This document shows, in pieces, positions 6,060-6,331 of a DNA stretch of 6,331 nt. The notes below the pieces were generated by a model. The model did no database searches. It had not been told where the DNA came from and was given only the letters and a program-made list of their open reading frames with translations. This DNA is from Actinomycetota bacterium (GTDB lineage Bacteria; Actinomycetota; Thermoleophilia; Solirubrobacterales; Solirubrobacteraceae): positions 1-6,331 of the forward strand of contig WLNV01000094.1 in the NCBI GenBank assembly GCA_009699615.1, read 5' to 3'. A program made the translations under genes and the position numbers. The stretch's first letter is position 1. Every line of letters starts with the position of its first letter.

Positions 6060-6331
6060 CAGCGTACCGTCGCGTTACTCATCTGCGGATCACCAATACA
6101 AACCGAAACTCCCTGCCAGGCCGCGAGACTGCCCGACGTCGCCCCGGCGGGTACGAGGGCCCTGACCGCCGTAGTCGCGGCGCTGACATCGAAGACCTGA
6201 TTGGGCAACCCGTCAACGGTTGGCCGAAAAACGATCCCGAGCTGGCCGGGTCGCTTAACAGACGAAAGCGGAATTGTCAGGAACCGAACACCGTTCGAAG
6301 GACCCCGCCGAGGAAAGGCCAGCGTCGTTCC
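6059..6331 (-). CDS. Unrecognised protein, C-terminal 90 residues only
   Basis: The minus-strand frame entering from the right edge is open for 90 codons and ends with TGA at 6061-6059; its start lies outside the window. The fragment shows alternating hydrophobic and polar residues suggestive of beta strands (for example VRFLTIPLSSV, then LGIVFRPTV, then VRALVPAG), a single cysteine near the end (VSVCIGD), and no membrane helix. I do not recognise the family. It could be a beta-rich extracytoplasmic tail of a larger envelope or glycan-assembly protein, but that is a guess from composition and neighbours. Its stop overlaps the ATG of the micro-ORF by one base, so it probably heads or continues the same operon as gmhA and gmhB. 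Confidence 0.6.
   Translation of the reverse strand, partial: GTTLAFPRRGPSNGVRFLTIPLSSVKRPGQLGIVFRPTVDGLPNQVFDVSAATTAVRALVPAGATSGSLAAWQGVSVCIGDPQMSNATVR

Noticed and set aside
5746..6165. A 139-codon plus-strand frame over gmhA and the upstream interval
   Set aside because: It is antisense to gmhA, whose active-site motifs are intact, and its translation is Arg/Ser-rich without domain features.

Overview
The window is a GC-rich stretch, roughly 60-68% G+C in most places, with densely packed and overlapping genes. It most likely comes from an actinobacterium (Actinomycetota). The strongest lineage clue is a very long AftD-type arabinofuranosyltransferase, a family typical of actinobacterial cell-wall arabinan synthesis. 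High G+C at third codon positions and a gene that appears to start without a Shine-Dalgarno sequence also fit. The sequence alone does not fix the class or genus.

Layout, left to right. Positions 1-3361 (minus strand) hold one uninterrupted reading frame of at least 1120 codons, cut by the left edge. It has a polytopic membrane GT-C catalytic part, then a large extracytoplasmic part with two discoidin-like carbohydrate-binding modules. A short divergent gap (3362-3394) separates it from a plus-strand SAM-dependent methyltransferase-like gene (about 3395-4225). That gene runs tail to tail, with a 16-nt overlap, into a minus-strand group. In transcription order (right to left) the group is: the 3' end of an unrecognised gene (6331-6059), a possible 35-codon micro-ORF (6059-5952), gmhA (5955-5344), gmhB (5347-4802) and a second SAM-dependent methyltransferase (4809-4210). 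Every junction in this group overlaps (1, 4, 4 and 8 nt), which is good evidence for one translationally coupled operon. No gene-free stretch exceeds 300 bases.

How the genes fit together (inference): GmhA converts sedoheptulose-7-phosphate to D-glycero-D-manno-heptose-7-phosphate. GmhB removes the C7 phosphate after a kinase, not seen here, has made the 1,7-bisphosphate. The product feeds a nucleotide-activated heptose. With the two methyltransferases and the AftD-like enzyme, this looks like part of a surface-glycan locus in which a heptose, perhaps methylated, is made next to genes for an arabinan-like or related envelope polysaccharide. No RNA gene, insertion sequence, CRISPR array or convincing terminator was found.
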